NCBI GenBank assembly: GCA_964558295.1
Contig: CAZLDQ010000118.1
Coordinates: forward strand, 1-18,157
Length of the DNA: 18,157 bases
Reading direction: 5' to 3'
DNA from: JBDKTH01 sp964558295
GTDB taxonomy: Bacteria > Planctomycetota > Planctomycetia > Pirellulales > Thermoguttaceae
Each line of letters starts with the position of its first letter. Position 1 is the stretch's first letter. The notes under the pieces are model-generated. The model worked only from the letters and a program-made list of their open reading frames with translations. It was not told the origin of the DNA and searched no databases. Positions 7,924 through 15,267 of this stretch are shown here, in pieces. The position numbers were made by a program, and so were the translations under genes.

Positions 7924-9912
7924 TCAATGAGCCAAGCGGCTTAGGCCAGGAACGTCGAGGATGAACGCCACGTGGCCGTCGCCGAGGATTGTTGCCCCCG
8001 AGATTCCTTCCACCTTTTGGTAATTGGCTTCCAAACTCTTCATCACGACCTGCATCTGCCCGAGCAATTCGTCAACCAGCAAGCCGAGCTTCTTGCCCTG
8101 ATTTTCCAGGAGCACCACCAATCCCTTGGTTGGGTCTGTGATCTGCGTGGGGATATTGAGGATCTTGTGGAGCCGCACCAAGGGGACGGTCTTCCCGCGA
8201 ACCAGGACGACCTCGCCCCGGCCGGTGACCGTTTTCACATCCTCCGCTTTGGGACGGAATGACTCGACCACGGCCAACAACGGAAGGATGTAGATTTCGT
8301 TGTTCAGACTCACGGCGAGGCCGTCGAGGATTGCCATCGTCAGGGGCAGCCGGATTCGAAAGACACTGCCCTGTCCCGGGCGGCTGTCGATCCCGACGGA
8401 ACCGTTGAGGGCCTCGATGTTCCGCTTCACGACATCCATGCCCACCCCACGCCCCGAGACGTCGGTAACCTGTTGGGCCGTGGAAAAGCCGGGGGTGAAG
8501 ATCAGGGAATGAATCTGTTCCTCCGTGAGCGGCTCGTCGGCCTTAACCAAGCCTTGGGCAATGGCTTTGCGATGAATTCGTTCTCGATCCAAGCCGCGCC
8601 CGTCGTCGCGGACCTCGATCACCACATTGCCCCCTTCGTGGTAAGCGTGCAGGCCGATCTTGCCCTCAGCCGGCTTGCCGGCCGCAAGGCGGTCTGCGGC
8701 AGGTTCGATTCCATGATCGACGGCGTTGCGCACCAAATGCGTCAACGGATCACCAATCTGCTCGATCATCTGCTTGTCGAGTTCCGTATCTTCACCCGTG
8801 ATCTCGACGGCCACCTGCTTCTGAAGGCTGGCCGCCAGATCGTGGACCACGCGGGGAAAGCGGCGAAAGACGCTCGCCAAGGGAACCATACGAACCGCCA
8901 TCACCCGTTCCTGCAAATCCCGCGTGCTGCGATTCATTGCGGCCAATGCCTCTTGGATCGCCGGCAAGCGATCGGCGGGAATCTGGCTGACGGCCTCGTT
9001 GACCATCGACTGGGCGATGACCAATTCCCCGACCAGGTTGATCAACTCGTCGACCTTTCCCACGGAGACCCGAATTGACGAGGCATCGAGGTTGCGGCCT
9101 CGCGAGGCACAGGGTTTTGCCGCTTTCGGTGCGGGGACCGCCTCGGTGCTGGGGCTGCTAGCCACGGGAGCTGTCGGAGGCTCCGCCTCTCTGCCGAGCG
9201 GTTCGATCACAATCTGGCTGCTGTCTTCCACAAAGATGAACACCGCCTGAAGCTCTTCTTGGCTCTTGCTGGTGCGCAGACGGACGGTCCACCCCAAGTA
9301 GCACTCTTCGGGGACCATGTCGTCCAGCGCGGGAAGTCGCGAGGTATCGGCGGTCACCTCGAGGATTTCGCCTGCTTCGGACAGATCCCGCAACAACAGC
9401 AGCGGATCCATGCCGTGGCGCAACATGTCTTGCCCTGGCACAAACGTGATACGATATTCGGTTAATCCCGTGGACACCGGCGGCGACGTGGCAGGTTGCT
9501 CCGCCGGCGCAGGCTTGCTCGCGCCGTTTTTCGCCAATGCGTCGTCCAGGCCTTGAATGATTTGTTCCACTTCCGGCGGCAACGGACCGCCATCTTTGGC
9601 GGCGGCCACGAGAGCGCCGAGCGTATCGGCAGAGTGCAGCAGGAGTTCCACCAGATCCCGGGTCGGAGCAATCTGGCCGTCGCGCATCCGATCCAAGAGG
9701 CTTTCCAGGTGATGAGTGAAGTGGGCAATATCACCAAACCCAAACGTCCCGCTGGCCCCCTTGATCGAATGGGCCGCCCGGAAGATGCTGTGGAGTAGTT
9801 CCGGATCGTCCGGCGTGTTTTCCAGACTCAACAGAGCCTGTTCCATTGCAGCCAGGTGTTCGGCCGCTTCGTCAAAAAACACGGCGTGGAATCGCTGCAT
9901 GTCGATTTGCAT
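7924..9912 (-). CDS. cheA: Chemotaxis histidine kinase CheA
   Basis: CheA autophosphorylates in response to receptor state and passes the phosphate to CheY and CheB. Of the 662 residues, P1/Hpt is at about 1-105 with the phospho-acceptor His48 in FRAAHSIKGASGTFGFG. An alpha/beta P2-like domain lies at about 150-237 and a Pro/Ala-rich linker at about 240-275. The P3 dimerisation helices are at about 278-345. The P4 ATPase (about 345-525) has N-box HLVRNAVDHGIE, G1 DDGRGLD and G2 GRGVGMDVV. The CheW-like P5 domain covers about 526-660. No receiver domain is fused at the C-terminus. The ATG at 9912 has a strong GGAGG 5 bases upstream. The gene starts 9 bases after the cheY stop. All key catalytic boxes are intact. 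Confidence 0.97.
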   Translation of the reverse strand: MQIDMQRFHAVFFDEAAEHLAAMEQALLSLENTPDDPELLHSIFRAAHSIKGASGTFGFGDIAHFTHHLESLLDRMRDGQIAPTRDLVELLLHSADTLGALVAAAKDGGPLPPEVEQIIQGLDDALAKNGASKPAPAEQPATSPPVSTGLTEYRITFVPGQDMLRHGMDPLLLLRDLSEAGEILEVTADTSRLPALDDMVPEECYLGWTVRLRTSKSQEELQAVFIFVEDSSQIVIEPLGREAEPPTAPVASSPSTEAVPAPKAAKPCASRGRNLDASSIRVSVGKVDELINLVGELVIAQSMVNEAVSQIPADRLPAIQEALAAMNRSTRDLQERVMAVRMVPLASVFRRFPRVVHDLAASLQKQVAVEITGEDTELDKQMIEQIGDPLTHLVRNAVDHGIEPAADRLAAGKPAEGKIGLHAYHEGGNVVIEVRDDGRGLDRERIHRKAIAQGLVKADEPLTEEQIHSLIFTPGFSTAQQVTDVSGRGVGMDVVKRNIEALNGSVGIDSRPGQGSVFRIRLPLTMAILDGLAVSLNNEIYILPLLAVVESFRPKAEDVKTVTGRGEVVLVRGKTVPLVRLHKILNIPTQITDPTKGLVVLLENQGKKLGLLVDELLGQMQVVMKSLEANYQKVEGISGATILGDGHVAFILDVPGLSRLAH

Positions 9913-9921
9913 GATGGCCTC

Positions 9922-10287
9922 CTATCGCACGACCTTGGCGACAACCTGGAGCAACTGTTCAGGATTGAACGGCTTGACGATCCAGCCGGTGGCCCCCGCC
10001 GCCTTCCCTTCCTGTTTCTTGGCTTCCTGCGATTCGGTGGTAAGCATCAGGATCGGGGTGAATTTGAATTCGGGCTTGGTGCGGAGCTGGCGGATCAGGG
10101 TCATCCCGTCCATCACAGGCATGTTCAGGTCGGTAATCACCAGATTGACCGCCTTCCCCTGTACCTTCGAGAGGGCTTCCTCACCGTTGGCCCCTTCGAT
10201 GACCTCAAACCCCGCTTCCTTCATGGTGAAGGAAACCATTTGCCGCATTGATGTCGAGTCATCCACTACAAGTACGGTCTTGGACAT
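9922..10287 (-). CDS. cheY: Chemotaxis response regulator CheY
   Basis: A stand-alone receiver domain of 121 residues that accepts phosphate from CheA and carries the signal to its target, usually the flagellar switch. The acidic pair is Asp9/Asp10 and the phospho-acceptor is Asp53 in LVITDLNMPVMDG. The switch Thr83/Thr84 lies in LMLTTES, and the conserved Lys105 in VKPFNPEQL. There is no DNA-binding or enzymatic output domain. The ATG at 10287 has GAGGA 7 bases upstream. The gene lies directly before cheA. The physiological target is not visible because no motility genes are in the window. Confidence 0.95.
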   Translation of the reverse strand: MSKTVLVVDDSTSMRQMVSFTMKEAGFEVIEGANGEEALSKVQGKAVNLVITDLNMPVMDGMTLIRQLRTKPEFKFTPILMLTTESQEAKKQEGKAAGATGWIVKPFNPEQLLQVVAKVVR

Positions 10288-10369
10288 GGTTACTTCCTCG
10301 GATGGGAACCTGGTTCGCCATGGAAACAGCCAAGCTGATTCGCAGGGAGGAACGGGTTCTGAAACAGGT

Positions 10370-11449
10370 TCAAAATAGCTCCACGTTGTTGCCCAGGTCT
10401 TGGGTGTTGCCCACTTCTCCGGCGACGTGCGCGGCTAGGGCCTTGTGTTCTGACGCCATCGTGTATTGCTGCGCCATGCGCCTCGCCCAATCCTGTTCCA
10501 CGTGCGAGCAAGGCGCGGTCCGGTTGGGATCGAGCTTGGACTGGAGTGTCTCATGGATCTCTTCCAGCGTGTTGATCACATGGCCAACCCGCTGACTGAC
10601 GGCATCCTGGAATTGCATCGCAACCACGGCCTGCGAGATATCGCGGGCCAGCCGCTCGCTGTTGCCGCGGGCCACGAGGATGGTCTGTTGCATGCCCTCG
10701 TGCAGGGTGGCCATGCAGTCCAAGGCGTGTGTCACTTCGGTGCGACTTTGGGCCGCCTCTTCGGCGTCGGCCAAGGCGCGTTCGCGCAACTCCTGCGAGG
10801 CCATGCCGATCTCCTTGGCCAGCGCATTGATCATGGTGCGAACGGTCTTGCTGGCTCCGACGGCATGCACTGCCATCTTCGCCGTCTCCGTGGCCACGAT
10901 TGCAAACGCGGCCCCGTGCTTCCCGGCCCGCGCGGCCTCAATCTGACCGTTCAGGGCCAGGAGACGCGCATTGGACGCCACCGAGTCGATCTCCTTCAGC
11001 GTCCCCTCCAGACCGTGAATCTGCTGTTCAATCTGCAACATGCGTTGGACCGTGGCGCCGGAAAGCTCGCAGGTCTGCTCGATCCGTTGCAGAAGTCTCC
11101 CCATCGTCTCGCGGGTATTGGCGACGAGCTGGTTGAGCCCGCTGCATGTTCCGTTCGGATGCTCTCCACTGGAGCCCGGCGAGATTTGTGCCACGGCTTC
11201 ACGCGCCCGCTGGGCCATTCCGTCAAAGCTCTCGCAAACCTGGACCACTCCCTGCTCAATCTGATGAACGGCCTCGCGCAGTTGTGTGGCAAGGATCGGA
11301 AACAGGGGAAGGCAGGAGTTCAGCTCTTCAACCAGCCCAGTCGTGTGACGATCCCTGGCTGAGTCGGGCGCGGATGAGGACTCTGGCCTGACCGGCGTAT
11401 TGACCATACTGTCCGTATGTGACGACGGTGCGTAGAGTGTTTCAGACAT
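10370..11449 (-). CDS. Soluble MCP-like protein with a CheZ-like motif
   Basis: A 359-residue, mostly helical protein with no membrane segment. Residues about 125-260 resemble the MCP signalling coiled coil. The segment ASNARLLALNGQIEAARAG (158-176) is a diverged form of the receptor tip. A later helix reads VVAMQFQDAVSQRVGHVINTL (275-294). Its FQD-x3-Q core (Asp282, Gln286) matches in spacing the active-site helix of the CheY-P phosphatase CheZ as I remember it. The protein ends in DLGNNVELF, a short acidic/hydrophobic tail like CheY-binding tails. I chose the ATG at 11449 although no clear Shine-Dalgarno precedes it. A longer in-frame start at 11641 would overlap the STAS gene and add a non-conserved-looking segment; an ATG at 11407 is also possible. 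The MCP relationship is clear; the phosphatase role is inference. Confidence 0.85.
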   Translation of the reverse strand: MSETLYAPSSHTDSMVNTPVRPESSSAPDSARDRHTTGLVEELNSCLPLFPILATQLREAVHQIEQGVVQVCESFDGMAQRAREAVAQISPGSSGEHPNGTCSGLNQLVANTRETMGRLLQRIEQTCELSGATVQRMLQIEQQIHGLEGTLKEIDSVASNARLLALNGQIEAARAGKHGAAFAIVATETAKMAVHAVGASKTVRTMINALAKEIGMASQELRERALADAEEAAQSRTEVTHALDCMATLHEGMQQTILVARGNSERLARDISQAVVAMQFQDAVSQRVGHVINTLEEIHETLQSKLDPNRTAPCSHVEQDWARRMAQQYTMASEHKALAAHVAGEVGNTQDLGNNVELF

Positions 11450-11570
11450 AGCGGCTAACGCGAAGGGTGGAAGGTAAACTACAGGAAGGAAACGATGCTG
11501 GCGGGCGGAGACGGGCCATTCCGGCAACAGGTGGGACAAGCCGGCGAGGTGGGAACTCGAGGCCCGAGTC

Positions 11571-11951
11571 TTAGCCCTCGGAACAAAGGATGGATGTTGC
11601 CACGTGGGCGTCGGCCGCTGGACGTTCCGGCGGTTGCCCATTGCCCCCCAACAACCCGGCGAGGCCCGTCAACCGAAGGGCCACGAGCGTCGGTTCCGGA
11701 AAACTGGAGAACTCGCAGCTCAGACCATAGGCTGCAAGCGATTCGCGGAAAGCCACAAGAATCTGAAGTATCGCGGCGTCGAACGATTGGAGCTGTTCGC
11801 AGTTCACTCGCACGTTTTGACGGCTCTCCACCACACGGACCGCTTCCTGGTGGAGCTGTGCGGCGGAAGAGACATCGATTTCACCTTGCAGGTCCAATTC
11901 GAACCAGCCGTCGGCGGCTTGCCGCCCCTGGATCATCGCATTGCCGTTCAT
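11571..11951 (-). CDS. STAS-domain protein
   Basis: A small protein (126 residues from the ATG at 11951) with a STAS fold at about residues 15-100: WFELDLQGEIDVSSAAQL, then VRVNCEQLQSFDAAILQILVAF. STAS proteins act as phosphorylation-switched or scaffolding partners. The position that holds the phosphorylated Ser in SpoIIAA-type anti-anti-sigma factors is Ala59 here, so it is probably not a phospho-switch. It is the first gene of the chemotaxis cluster. The start is uncertain: the candidate Shine-Dalgarno GAGGG is 12 bases from the ATG at 11951, and the frame is open up to an ATG at 12044. That extension would include GHxxx pentapeptide repeats. The C-terminal 25 residues look disordered. Confidence 0.8.
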   Translation of the reverse strand: MNGNAMIQGRQAADGWFELDLQGEIDVSSAAQLHQEAVRVVESRQNVRVNCEQLQSFDAAILQILVAFRESLAAYGLSCEFSSFPEPTLVALRLTGLAGLLGGNGQPPERPAADAHVATSILCSEG

Positions 11952-11958
11952 GTTTGGC

Positions 11959-12018
11959 TGATGCCCTCTTGCTAAGTGCCCGTTTTCTGAATGCCCACTT
12001 TGTGGTTGCCCTCGGTAT
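11959..12018. repeat. Four degenerate 15-bp tandem units ahead of the STAS gene
   Basis: TGCCC occurs at 11962, 11977, 11992 and 12007, exactly every 15 bases, with further partial similarity around each. On the minus strand the units read GGGCA (the outermost is GGGCAA). In the frame of the STAS gene they would encode five-residue units of the type GHxxx. They are either a translated N-terminal repeat or a set of phased sites in the leader. Confidence 0.6.
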
Positions 12019-12044
12019 GAGAGGCGAGCCACTTGTTGGAACAT

Positions 12045-12417
12045 AGATTACGGGCTGGTGCGATGCGCGCACTTGCACTGCGATTTGCAGACAGAATACC
12101 TCGCTTTCCCCTTGCCGTTCTAGCAGGATGCCGTGTGTACCGGTCGGGGCAACGCAATCGATGTGTCGGCGGAGAAGAAGAATGGGGGGGAAATAGGCAT
12201 TTGCGACCTGACACATCCACGAGTCCAACAGGCCTCACGGGGTTTCACGAACAAACCCTGGCGGAGACACTCTCCGTGGCGTTCCTCCGCGCCTCTTCGA
12301 GGACAGCTTGCCCCCGGCTACGCCCCGCTCAGGTCGACAATTCCGGCGAATACACGGCTAGCGCATGGAGAATCTGCGCAATGCGATTCATCACCGTTCG
12401 ATCCGCTGAGAGGTGGA
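12045..12417. other. Intergenic stretch between the methyltransferase and the STAS gene
   Basis: No convincing gene on either strand; open frames here lack Shine-Dalgarno sites and read as biased, non-domain sequence. It should contain the promoter of the chemotaxis cluster, but I could not find a persuasive sigma-70, sigma-28 or sigma-54 site. A 6-bp hairpin, CGGAGA-CAC-TCTCCG at 12262-12276, lies about 140 bases past the methyltransferase stop and has no clear T-run. Confidence 0.5.
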
Positions 12418-13059
12418 TCAGCGGGCCCCGACGATCAAGAACACGGGAAACTCCCGCAGGGCGCCGCCTTGCACGGGCTTGAGAATCGTGTGCGCCGTCA
12501 CATCTCGAGGCTCGCGAAACCCGATTCGAACAAGACGCGCTTTGAGCTCCGCGCGATCGAAGCCGTGATGGTGCACTCCGGCGGCCTGCTGCGAATCATG
12601 AAAGATGCCCGGTTCCGTGTCGAGATCGGCGATGCAGAGCAGCCCGCCCGGATGCAGCATCTCATGGAAGGCACACAAGATCCGATCCACGTCGGCGATG
12701 TGATGCATGGCCATGCAAACAACGATCCGATGATAACGTTCCGGCGGCACGGGGTCACGTTCCAAATCGAGATAGCGTGCTTCCATCTGCGTCAGCCCGC
12801 CACGGCGGATCTTCTCGCGGAGGACCTCAAGCATCCCGGTCGAACAATCGGCTCCCGTTACACGCCGCACGTGCGGAAGCAAGAAGAGGCCGACCAATCC
12901 CGTCCCGCAGCCATAGTCGAGCACATCCATCGCGGCCGTCGGCTGCGCTTCGCGGAGAATTGCCTCTCCCACGCCTCGCATCAACGCGATCCGATGTGGA
13001 TGGGAGTCCCAACTTGCCGCAGCCTGATCGAAGAGATTGGAAGAGGAGGACTCCGTCAT
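12418..13059 (-). CDS. Class I SAM-dependent methyltransferase
   Basis: A 213-residue protein with the Rossmann-type methyltransferase fold. Motif I, MDVLDYGCGTGLVGL, is at about residues 44-58, with an acidic residue in TGADCST (Asp71) at the end of strand 2. YHRIVVCMAMHHIADVDRIL (109-128) and the LHPGGLLCIADLD strand (135-147) follow. It resembles the small-molecule methyltransferases of the UbiE-like group; the substrate is unknown. I chose the ATG at 13059 because AAAGGA lies 6 bases upstream and it overlaps the stop of the preceding gene (TGATG at 13057-13061), which implies translational coupling. A longer frame upstream only reads through that gene out of frame. Confidence 0.9.
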   Translation of the reverse strand: MTESSSSNLFDQAAASWDSHPHRIALMRGVGEAILREAQPTAAMDVLDYGCGTGLVGLFLLPHVRRVTGADCSTGMLEVLREKIRRGGLTQMEARYLDLERDPVPPERYHRIVVCMAMHHIADVDRILCAFHEMLHPGGLLCIADLDTEPGIFHDSQQAAGVHHHGFDRAELKARLVRIGFREPRDVTAHTILKPVQGGALREFPVFLIVGAR

Positions 13060-13844
13060 CAAGCGTCCTTTCTGCTGGCGGCGGGCGGAGGCGACATCGC
13101 GGGAATCGGCACGACCAGGGCCTTGCCTCGCCAGCGGCCGTTCTCTCGAAAAGAGACGCCCTGCAGCAACTTCTGGTTCGCCAAGCCGACAATCCCCACG
13201 GCAAATTCCAGGTCCGCCTGGCCGCGCAGGGCGAACGTCTCGTCGGTCTGCAAGAGCTTCTTGCCATAGCAGCCGAACCACCACGAACCGTGGGCAAAGC
13301 AGGCCGTTTGAATCCCCAACAGGGTGTAACCGCTGGGAATCACGTGGCGTTTCACGAAACGAAAGGACTCGTCATACTCGTAAACGTAGTTCTCCTTGTA
13401 GCCCAGGGGCAAACCACCGACGACAAAAAAGTGCCCCCGGTGATACTCCATCCCGCCGGCCCCGTGCACGACCTCGGCGACCTTATGCTTGGCCAGCAGG
13501 GCCAAGTCGCCTCCGTCGAACACATAGACCCAGGAGTCGGCGTACCCCGGCTCCCGGTTGAACTCTCCGAGGTTCACCGCACAGTAGACCTTGCCGTCGT
13601 GATAGGTCAGGTCACCATGATGGGTGGGCACCTTGGCCGTCTTGAGGATTTTCCCGCTCCAGTCGGTCTTCACCAGAACAGTCGTGAACGACCAATAGAT
13701 GGCCTTATCCCCGTCCACGGCAATTCCCTGCAAGTGACCATCGTATGTCCCCTCGCACAACACCTCGGTCCGATCTGGACCTGCGGCAAGAAGCCAGACA
13801 AAGGCAACCAGAAGGCTGCTAGGCAAAGGAACGAGGAATTGCAT
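13059..13844 (-). CDS. Secreted protein of unknown function, possibly beta-propeller-like
   Basis: A 261-residue protein with an N-terminal signal peptide: a hydrophobic stretch at about residues 8-21 ending in LLAAGP. There is no lipobox Cys. The rest is rich in short beta-strand-like segments with Tyr/Gly/Asp turns, such as VYVFDGGDLALLAKHKVAEV and YVYEYDESFRFVKRHVIPSG. That is the pattern of WD40- or YVTN-like repeat proteins, but I recognise no named family. The ATG at 13844 has GGAGG 10 bases upstream. It is the first gene of a two-gene unit with the methyltransferase. The Ala/Pro-rich end may be a disordered tail. No function is proposed. Confidence 0.8.
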   Translation of the reverse strand: MQFLVPLPSSLLVAFVWLLAAGPDRTEVLCEGTYDGHLQGIAVDGDKAIYWSFTTVLVKTDWSGKILKTAKVPTHHGDLTYHDGKVYCAVNLGEFNREPGYADSWVYVFDGGDLALLAKHKVAEVVHGAGGMEYHRGHFFVVGGLPLGYKENYVYEYDESFRFVKRHVIPSGYTLLGIQTACFAHGSWWFGCYGKKLLQTDETFALRGQADLEFAVGIVGLANQKLLQGVSFRENGRWRGKALVVPIPAMSPPPAASRKDA

Positions 13845-14206
13845 GAGCTACTCTCCTCCAGATGTTGAACCCAGGTCGCCGGTGGGAGGCTTTCACCCCA
13901 CCCAGGCCAGACACCCTGACCGCCCTGTAGTCTAACTGACCGGCAGCCTCCATTTCCAGTCAGCGTTCCTCCCGGCTGAAAGAAACGACAGTCATGAAAC
14001 GGCGGCAGAAACTCGATATCTTTCTCATCTTTCATGACACGCTGTAGCCAAAAAAGGGGGGGACGGTCCCGTTGCGTGGATTCGCAATTGACTTCGCCCC
14101 CTCTTTCGGCCTAGTCGTCGGCCTCACGGGGCGAGAAAAGAAGCCTCCCCCTCTGGACCAAACCGCCGCGAGCGTTTAAAGTTGAACCTTTTGGAGGAGA
14201 AGCGAC
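13845..14206. other. Divergent intergenic stretch
   Basis: No gene that I can support. It should hold the promoters of the secreted-protein gene (-) and the small basic-protein gene (+). Visible are a 9-bp inverted repeat at 13991-14038, a short palindrome GGGAC-G-GTCCC at 14060-14070 after a run of A and G, and a TTGACT at 14088-14093 without a good -10 element at the right distance. Confidence 0.5.
13991..14038. repeat. 9-bp inverted repeat, 30-base spacer
   Basis: GTCATGAAA at 13991-13999 and its exact reverse complement TTTCATGAC at 14030-14038. It lies about 150 bases upstream of the secreted-protein gene. It could be an operator or a weak hairpin; the spacing is too wide for a terminator. 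Confidence 0.45.
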
Positions 14207-14371
14207 ATGGGTAAAGAAGAGATCAAGAACAATCTCGTCAAGACGAAGCTTGGACTGGCCGAGAAATACGCCCGGCTGGCCAAGATTTCCAAGAGCAAGC
14301 CGAAGCAGAGGCAGCTCTTGAACCGCGTGGACAAGTATCGTCGCCAAGCGGCCGACGCCGCGCGGATGTAA
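14207..14371 (+). CDS. Small basic protein, 54 residues, unknown function
   Basis: Starts MGKEEIKNNLVKTKLGLAEK and ends in QAADAARM. A strong Shine-Dalgarno, GGAGGAG, lies about 8 bases before the ATG at 14207. The protein is very rich in Lys and Arg, with heptad-like spacing of Leu and Ile, and has no Cys, so a helical nucleic-acid- or ribosome-associated protein is possible. I recall similar short basic proteins in planctomycetes but cannot name a family. A good hairpin follows the stop. Its short length makes it easy to miss in routine gene calling. The frame, ribosome site and downstream terminator together make it convincing. Confidence 0.8.
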   Translation: MGKEEIKNNLVKTKLGLAEKYARLAKISKSKPKQRQLLNRVDKYRRQAADAARM

Positions 14372-14398
14372 GGTTGTGCCCCCTGGGCGCCCCCTGCT

Positions 14399-14473
14399 TA
14401 TCGACCACGGTCATGTTTCCACCGGGGCAGTCAATCTGCCCCGATTTGATTTCTTGGCCTTCTGTGGTCGATA
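14399..14473 (+). terminator. Two-tier hairpin, probable terminator of the small basic-protein gene
   Basis: An inner hairpin CGGGGCAG-TCAAT-CTGCCCCG (14423-14443) is followed by T-rich ATTTGATTTCTT. An outer perfect 10-bp pair, TATCGACCAC at 14399-14408 with GTGGTCGATA at 14464-14473, encloses it. The inner part alone fits a terminator 52 bases after the stop codon. The outer pair is not needed for termination and suggests extra structure. Confidence 0.7.
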
Positions 14474-14665
14474 CGAGCACTGCTAGCACCTTTCTTCACG
14501 AGGTGTCTTGGGGACGAGCCTTCGGCAAAGTCTCCCTAATCGCCATCTGCCGCGCAGCAAGTACGTGCCAGCATCCCGTTTCCCGCGATCCTGTTCAAAC
14601 TCGCGCTTCGTGGCATCCGATCCGTGTAGTGAGGAAACTGCCACCCCAGCCTACGGGATAGACTT

Positions 14666-14848
14666 ATGCTTCTGCGTCTCGACGATTTACCTGCGGAAGA
14701 GCTCCTCGTTGCTCTGACCACCGATCCTCGCGACCTGCTTGATGAAGAGCGGTTTGCGGTCAACGACTTCATTGAGCGGATCGGAGGCCGCGAAAACGCC
14801 CTCCTGGCGGCCCAAATGCTCTGCGACCTTGAGCAGCAAGACGCCTAG
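14666..14848 (+). CDS. Small acidic protein, 60 residues, unknown function
   Basis: The frame starts MLLRLDDLPAEELLVALTTD and contains DFIERIGGRENALLAAQML. It is acidic, rich in Leu, Asp and Glu, and likely all-helical. The composition looks like a real protein, and the codon usage resembles its neighbours. The upstream Shine-Dalgarno is weak (GGGA about 6 bases before the ATG), and I found no clear promoter. The IERIGG-x-ENA pattern resembles short planctomycete proteins that I cannot name. It could still be a chance frame. Confidence 0.55.
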   Translation: MLLRLDDLPAEELLVALTTDPRDLLDEERFAVNDFIERIGGRENALLAAQMLCDLEQQDA

Positions 14849-14884
14849 CTCCGACGAGGTTCGCCAACACGGGTGGCGTGGCCA

Positions 14885-15160
14885 TCAGCCTTCCTTGGGC
14901 TGCTTGCGTTTGACTTCAGCTTCGTGTTCCTGCATGAATTGGCGGATCTCCTCGCTAAAGCCAAGCAGCCGCTCCCACTGCTCGACATAGAGTGTCACCG
15001 GCATCCGTTGCAGGCCATAAACGCTGATGGCTCCCTTGGGGCTTACCTTGCAGTAGAGTGTCCCTCGCTTTGGCCCTTCGGCCTGTTCCAGCAACCGGCT
15101 GGCTTCCTCGACCTTGAGCTCGCCCGAGGCCAGCTTCGCCAGAATCTCTTCTTTATTCAT
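14885..15160 (-). CDS. Small protein with N-terminal SHOCT-like domain
   Basis: A 91-residue protein. Residues 1-27 (MNKEEILAKLASGELKVEEA and onward) match the SHOCT-like helical motif of the type 'bacterial protein repeat: I-L-x-L-x-x-G-x-I-x-x-E-E-A'. Residues about 33-66 read LYCKVSPKGAISVYGLQRMP and then VTLYVEQWERLL, a compact beta-rich segment that I recall as conserved in several phyla without known function. The C-terminus is a charged helix. I chose the ATG at 15160 because GGAG lies 8 bases upstream; the frame extends further but without a ribosome site. A clear promoter lies about 70 bases upstream. The molecular role is unknown. Confidence 0.85.
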   Translation of the reverse strand: MNKEEILAKLASGELKVEEASRLLEQAEGPKRGTLYCKVSPKGAISVYGLQRMPVTLYVEQWERLLGFSEEIRQFMQEHEAEVKRKQPKEG

Positions 15161-15237
15161 TTGTCTGTCTCCAAGCCATCTGCCTGGTCCCCACGCGTGT
15201 TTTACCCGATGGGCCCGTCCGAAAAACTGAAATAGAT

Positions 15238-15267
15238 ATTGTAGTGGTTTCGGAGGGGACGAGTCAA
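15238..15267 (-). promoter_or_regulatory. Sigma-70-type promoter for the SHOCT-like gene
   Basis: On the minus strand, TTGACT (15262-15267) and TACAAT (15238-15243) are separated by 18 bases. The predicted start near 15231 gives a leader of about 70 bases before the ATG at 15160. Confidence 0.65.

Noticed and set aside
12041..12130. Possible promoter of the chemotaxis cluster
   Set aside because: TATTCT and TAATCT on the minus strand lack a matching -35 at 16-18 bases, and no sigma-28 or sigma-54 pattern was found.
12133..13269. 378-codon frame on the + strand
   Set aside because: Antisense to the methyltransferase and the secreted protein, which have signal peptide, motif I and ribosome sites.
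14050..14070. A-run, G-run and GGGACGGTCCC palindrome resembling a dispersed repeat fragment
   Set aside because: Only one copy is in the window, so a repeat family cannot be supported from this sequence.
14088..14117. TTGACT as -35 element for the small basic-protein gene
   Set aside because: The sequence 17-18 bases downstream (CTAGTC/TAGTCG) is a poor -10 element.
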